This document shows positions 6,250 to 8,472 of a DNA stretch of 8,472 bases, piece by piece; position 1 is the first letter of the stretch, and each line of letters begins with the position of its first letter. Source of the DNA: Paracoccaceae bacterium (GTDB lineage Bacteria > Pseudomonadota > Alphaproteobacteria > Rhodobacterales > Rhodobacteraceae); contig JALQTL010000187.1 in NCBI GenBank assembly GCA_023260935.1, positions 1 through 8,472 on the forward strand. Direction: 5' to 3'. Under the pieces are notes generated by a model. It worked only from the letters and a program-made list of their open reading frames with translations, did not search any database and was not told the origin of the DNA. A program made the position numbers and the translations under genes.

Positions 6250-6254
6250 AGGAG
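6250..6254 (+). promoter_or_regulatory. Shine-Dalgarno of the transaminase gene
   Basis: AGGAG lies 7 bases before ATG 6262. It decides this start over the open frame that extends upstream through the tetR gene. Confidence 0.8.
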
Positions 6255-6261
6255 TCCCGCC

Positions 6262-7587
6262 ATGGCGCTGGACCGCAAGGCCCCGAACGATCTGAACGCC
6301 TTCTGGATGCCGTTCACCGCGAACCGCCAGTTCAAGAAGAACCCGCGCATGTTCGTGGGTGCAAAGGACATGCATTACACCACCAGCGACGGCCGGCAGG
6401 TGCTGGACGGCACGGCGGGCCTGTGGTGCTGCAATGCGGGCCATTGCCGCCCGAAGATCACCGAAGCCATCCAGCGTCAGGCGGCGGAACTGGATTACGC
6501 GCCGGCCTTCCAGATGGGCCACCCGGTTGCCTTTGAACTGGCCAACCGCATCATCGAGATTGCGCCGAATGGCATCGAGCATGTGTTTTACACGAACTCC
6601 GGCTCGGAAAGTGTTGAAACGGCACTGAAACTGGCCATCGCCTATCACCGCGCGCGGGGCGAAGGCACGCGCACCCGCCTGATCGGGCGGGAACGCGGCT
6701 ACCATGGCGTGAACTTCGGTGGCATTTCGGTTGGGGGCATCGTCAACAACCGGCGCATGTTCGGCTCGCTTCTGGGCGGGGTCGATCACCTGCCCCACAC
6801 CCACCTGCCGGGGCAGAACGCCTGGACGCGCGGCATGCCCGAACACGGCGCAAATCTGGCCGACGAGCTGGAGCGGATCGTGGCCCTGCACGGCGCCGAA
6901 ACCATCGCAGCCGTGATCGTGGAACCCGTGGCGGGCTCTACCGGCGTGCTGATCCCGCCCAAGGGCTATTTGCAGCGCCTGCGCGAGATCACCAGGAAGC
7001 ACGGCATCCTGCTGATCTTTGACGAGGTGATCACCGGTTTCGGCCGCCTTGGCGCACCCTTTGCTGCCCAGTATTTCGATGTGCTGCCCGATATGATGAC
7101 CACCGCCAAGGGCCTGACCAACGGCGTGATCCCGATGGGCGCGGTGCTGACCACGGGGGCGGTGCATGATGCCTTCATGCAAGGGCCGGAACATGTGATC
7201 GAACTGTTCCACGGCTATACCTATTCCGGCAACCCCATCGCCAGTGCAGCCGGCATCGCAACGCTGGAAACCTACAAGGAAGAAGGCCTGTTCGAACGTG
7301 CCGCGGAAATTGCCCCCTATTGGGAAGATGCGCTGCACAGCCTGAAGGGCCTGCCCCATGTGATCGACATCCGCAATCTGGGCCTGATCGGCGCGGTAGA
7401 GCTTGACCCGATCGCGGGCGAGCCCACGAAACGGGCCTTCAACGCCTTCCTGTCCGCCTATGACCGGAACATCCTGATCCGAACCACTGGCGACATCATC
7501 GCCATGTCGCCGCCGCTGATGATTTCGAAAGCGCAGATCGACACGCTGATCGGCACGCTGGCCGATGTGCTGAAAAAGCTGGACTGA
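6262..7587 (+). CDS. omega-amino acid (beta-alanine):pyruvate transaminase, class III PLP enzyme
   Basis: The product has 441 residues and is collinear with the Pseudomonas omega-amino acid:pyruvate transaminase (about 449 residues). Visible landmarks are FWMPFTANRQF at the N-terminus, DGTAGLWCCNAGH (Trp55), YAPAFQMGHP, the phosphate-binding TNSGSES (113-115), GYHGV (Tyr147-His148), the cofactor-pairing Asp254 in LIFDEVITGFGR, and the Schiff-base Lys283 in TTAKGLTNGVIPMGAV. GYTYSGNP and the closing region also agree. The expected reaction is transfer of the amino group of beta-alanine or another omega-amino acid to pyruvate, giving malonate semialdehyde and L-alanine in the cytosol. The divergent RutR-like gene supports a role at the end of uracil breakdown. 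Polyamine-derived substrates or taurine are alternatives that sequence alone does not exclude. The ATG follows a good SD. A hairpin lies 7 bases past the stop but has no T-tract on this strand. Confidence 0.93.
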   Translation: MALDRKAPNDLNAFWMPFTANRQFKKNPRMFVGAKDMHYTTSDGRQVLDGTAGLWCCNAGHCRPKITEAIQRQAAELDYAPAFQMGHPVAFELANRIIEIAPNGIEHVFYTNSGSESVETALKLAIAYHRARGEGTRTRLIGRERGYHGVNFGGISVGGIVNNRRMFGSLLGGVDHLPHTHLPGQNAWTRGMPEHGANLADELERIVALHGAETIAAVIVEPVAGSTGVLIPPKGYLQRLREITRKHGILLIFDEVITGFGRLGAPFAAQYFDVLPDMMTTAKGLTNGVIPMGAVLTTGAVHDAFMQGPEHVIELFHGYTYSGNPIASAAGIATLETYKEEGLFERAAEIAPYWEDALHSLKGLPHVIDIRNLGLIGAVELDPIAGEPTKRAFNAFLSAYDRNILIRTTGDIIAMSPPLMISKAQIDTLIGTLADVLKKLD

Positions 7588-7594
7588 CGGCATG

Positions 7595-7628
7595 AAAAAG
7601 CGCGCGCGGGTCAACTTTCCGCGCGCGC
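7595..7628 (-). terminator. intrinsic terminator of the small membrane protein/kdgK transcript
   Basis: A perfect 10-bp stem, GCGCGCGCGG (7600-7609) with CCGCGCGCGC (7619-7628), closes a 9-base loop. On the minus strand the stem is followed at once by TTTTT (7595-7599). It begins 31 bases after the stop of the 43-residue gene. On the plus strand the hairpin is followed by CCCAACC, so it should work poorly for the transaminase transcript. Confidence 0.75.
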
Positions 7629-7659
7629 CCCAACCTTGCCCCTTACGGGCCGGCGGATG

Positions 7660-7791
7660 TCAGAAGATCGGGCTCATGATGCCCATTTTCTGCAACCACT
7701 CATCCCCTTCTGCCATCCACAGCATCAGGGCGGGCACGGCCACCAGCAACGCCGTGACGATGGCAAGCGACCGGGTCAGACCACTGAACAT
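7660..7791 (-). CDS. 43-residue single-helix membrane protein
   Basis: The product has 43 residues. A short N-terminus with one arginine precedes one hydrophobic helix (about residues 9-26, rich in Ala, Leu and Val), followed by the acidic patch AEGDEW and a hydrophobic end KMGIMSPIF. One Arg before the helix and acids after it suggest N-in, C-out topology. Reality is supported by a near-perfect SD (AGGAGG, 4 bases from ATG), a normal stop, and a strong terminator 31 bases downstream. An in-frame extension upstream to 7899 overlaps the kdgK end and would lose the SD, so I reject it. The gene lies 88 bases after kdgK on the same strand and could share its transcript. I do not recognise a family and assign no function. 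Confidence 0.65.
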   Translation of the reverse strand: MFSGLTRSLAIVTALLVAVPALMLWMAEGDEWLQKMGIMSPIF

Positions 7792-7795
7792 GTAA

Positions 7796-7801
7796 CCTCC
7801 T
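7796..7801 (-). promoter_or_regulatory. Shine-Dalgarno of the 43-residue gene
   Basis: AGGAGG with only 4 bases (TTAC) before ATG 7791. It is the main evidence that this short frame is translated, and it fixes the start. Confidence 0.7.
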
Positions 7802-7855
7802 GTTTTCCTGTTCGTCGCAGGGAGATAGGGGCTTGGCGGCGCGGTTTCAGGGGGC

Positions 7856-7880
7856 AAGTCGCCGCAGTGGCGATTTTTTT
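7856..7880 (+). terminator. plus-strand intrinsic terminator overlapping the kdgK stop
   Basis: The stem AAGTCGCC (7856-7863) pairs with GGCGATTT (7869-7876), including one G-T wobble, around loop GCAGT. It runs into an unbroken T7 (7874-7880). On the minus strand only two T bases follow the stem, so its direction is plus. The only plus-strand gene before it is the transaminase, which ended about 270 bases earlier. The last T is part of the kdgK stop codon. Confidence 0.6.
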
Positions 7881-8472
7881 CAGGGCGAAACCTCGACAAG
7901 CGCCCCCCGGGCGCCGATCACCTGTGCGGCAAGCCCGGCCCCGGCCGCAAGGGCCACCCCCATGTCAGCCCCGGTCAGCCGGGCCGACAGGAAGCCTGCG
8001 TTGAAACTGTCGCCCGCGGCCGTGGTATCGACCACCCGCGCCACCGCTGCCGGAAGGTGGCGCCACCGGCCTTGGGTGCTGGCGGCCAACACGGGGCCGG
8101 GCCCGTCCTTGACCACCACCAGCCCCGCCCCGCCCGCGCGGTAGCGTTCCAGCGTCTGTTCGGCCGACGCATCCCCGAAATGACGGGCCTCGTCTTCATG
8201 CGATGGCAGGACGATATCGGACAGGGCCGCGAATTCGCTGACCACGGCGCACATCTGCGCCTCATCCGGCCAAAGCCTTGGGCGCAAGTTCGGGTCAAAG
8301 GCCACCTCGGCGCCGGCGCTCCGGGCCTTTGACAGGGCCGCGCGCAGGCGGCCACGCCCCGCATCGTCAAGGATCGCCAGCGTGATGCCGGAAAGATAGA
8401 CCATGCGCACCCCGGCCAAGGCCCCTTCCAGCCGGTCGGGATCATCGGCAAGACTGCGCGCGGCCGAAACAG
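7880..8472 (-). CDS. kdgK: 2-keto-3-deoxygluconate kinase (PfkB family), C-terminal part (5' end outside window)
   Basis: About 197 codons are visible; the start lies beyond the right edge. The sequence follows KdgK closely: VYLSGITLAIL, the FDPNLRPRLW motif (FDNNYRPRLW in E. coli), VVVKDGPGPVLA, and the PfkB signature VVDTTAAGDSFNAGFLSARLTG, in which the Asp of AGDSF is the catalytic base and the preceding glycine-alanine turn forms the anion hole. The reaction is KDG plus ATP to 2-keto-3-deoxy-6-phosphogluconate, feeding the Entner-Doudoroff aldolase during uronate or galactose/glucose oxidation. The visible C-terminus is complete. Any TTG or ATG starts seen near the edge are internal, because the frame is open to the edge and the N-terminal half of the fold is missing. 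A related PfkB sugar kinase is the alternative, though the RPRLW motif favours KdgK. Confidence 0.88.
   Translation of the reverse strand, partial: VSAARSLADDPDRLEGALAGVRMVYLSGITLAILDDAGRGRLRAALSKARSAGAEVAFDPNLRPRLWPDEAQMCAVVSEFAALSDIVLPSHEDEARHFGDASAEQTLERYRAGGAGLVVVKDGPGPVLAASTQGRWRHLPAAVARVVDTTAAGDSFNAGFLSARLTGADMGVALAAGAGLAAQVIGARGALVEVSP

Noticed and set aside
5881..6261. Upstream extension of the transaminase reading frame.
   Set aside because: It overlaps the TetR gene and its control region, is unlike any transaminase N-terminus, and the ATG at 6262 has its own good SD.
6157..7614. A minus-strand open frame of 485 codons opposite the transaminase.
   Set aside because: The plus strand encodes a full-length PLP enzyme with SD and active-site residues; the antisense product has no recognisable features.
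7592..7795. Plus-strand 67-codon frame starting just after the transaminase stop.
   Set aside because: Its first codons are the terminator hairpin, it has no SD, and it is antisense to the better supported 43-residue gene.
1..8472. Search for CRISPR arrays, insertion sequences, tRNA genes and attachment sites.
   Set aside because: No regularly spaced repeats, transposase motifs, terminal repeats or cloverleaf-like sequences were seen by eye; alternating GC stretches such as 7600-7628 are a terminator, not an array.

Overview
The window looks like a chromosomal segment of an alphaproteobacterium, most likely Rhodobacteraceae/Paracoccaceae. The basis is the high GC content with strongly GC-ending codons, and protein types typical of that group: a divergent FliM-like protein, a RutR-like TetR regulator next to an omega-amino acid transaminase, and a short-chain-acyl-type XRE regulator. 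No mobile element, tRNA, rRNA or CRISPR array is visible. The family assignment comes from recognition of sequences, not from a search.

Layout. All genes are on the minus strand except one. Read in the minus direction from the right edge: a 2-keto-3-deoxygluconate kinase (cut by the window edge), a 43-residue single-helix membrane protein with a strong Shine-Dalgarno, and a GC-rich terminator at 7595-7628. The plus-strand omega-amino acid:pyruvate transaminase (6262-7587) converges on these and is divergent from a RutR-like TetR repressor (5449-6057). Next comes an XRE/short-chain-acyl-regulator-like protein (4049-5338), preceded by an unusual nested palindrome centred on base 5401. It is followed by a tight set: a single-domain CheY-like receiver (3555-3923), a two-helix membrane protein (3260-3550) and a sodium:solute-symporter/histidine-kinase fusion (545-3232). 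A FliM/FliN-like protein (476 to beyond base 1) closes the left side.

How the genes may work together. The symporter-kinase, its small membrane neighbour and the receiver look like one signalling unit of the CbrA/CrbS type, sensing or importing a small carboxylate or amino acid. The receiver has no output domain. The XRE regulator just upstream carries, between its HTH and its C-terminal cysteine-containing domain, a segment (residues about 137-193) that aligns by eye with the phospho-accepting DHp helix pair of the kinase in the same window (14 of 41 aligned positions identical, including the His-Glu pair). This suggests a phosphorelay or docking path from kinase to receiver to DNA-binding regulator. 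It is the most interesting hypothesis in the window and is inference only. The TetR/transaminase pair fits beta-alanine disposal after pyrimidine breakdown.

No stretch longer than about 300 bases lacks a gene. The longest gap is 6058-6261, between the divergent tetR and transaminase genes, and it holds candidate promoters and operators.
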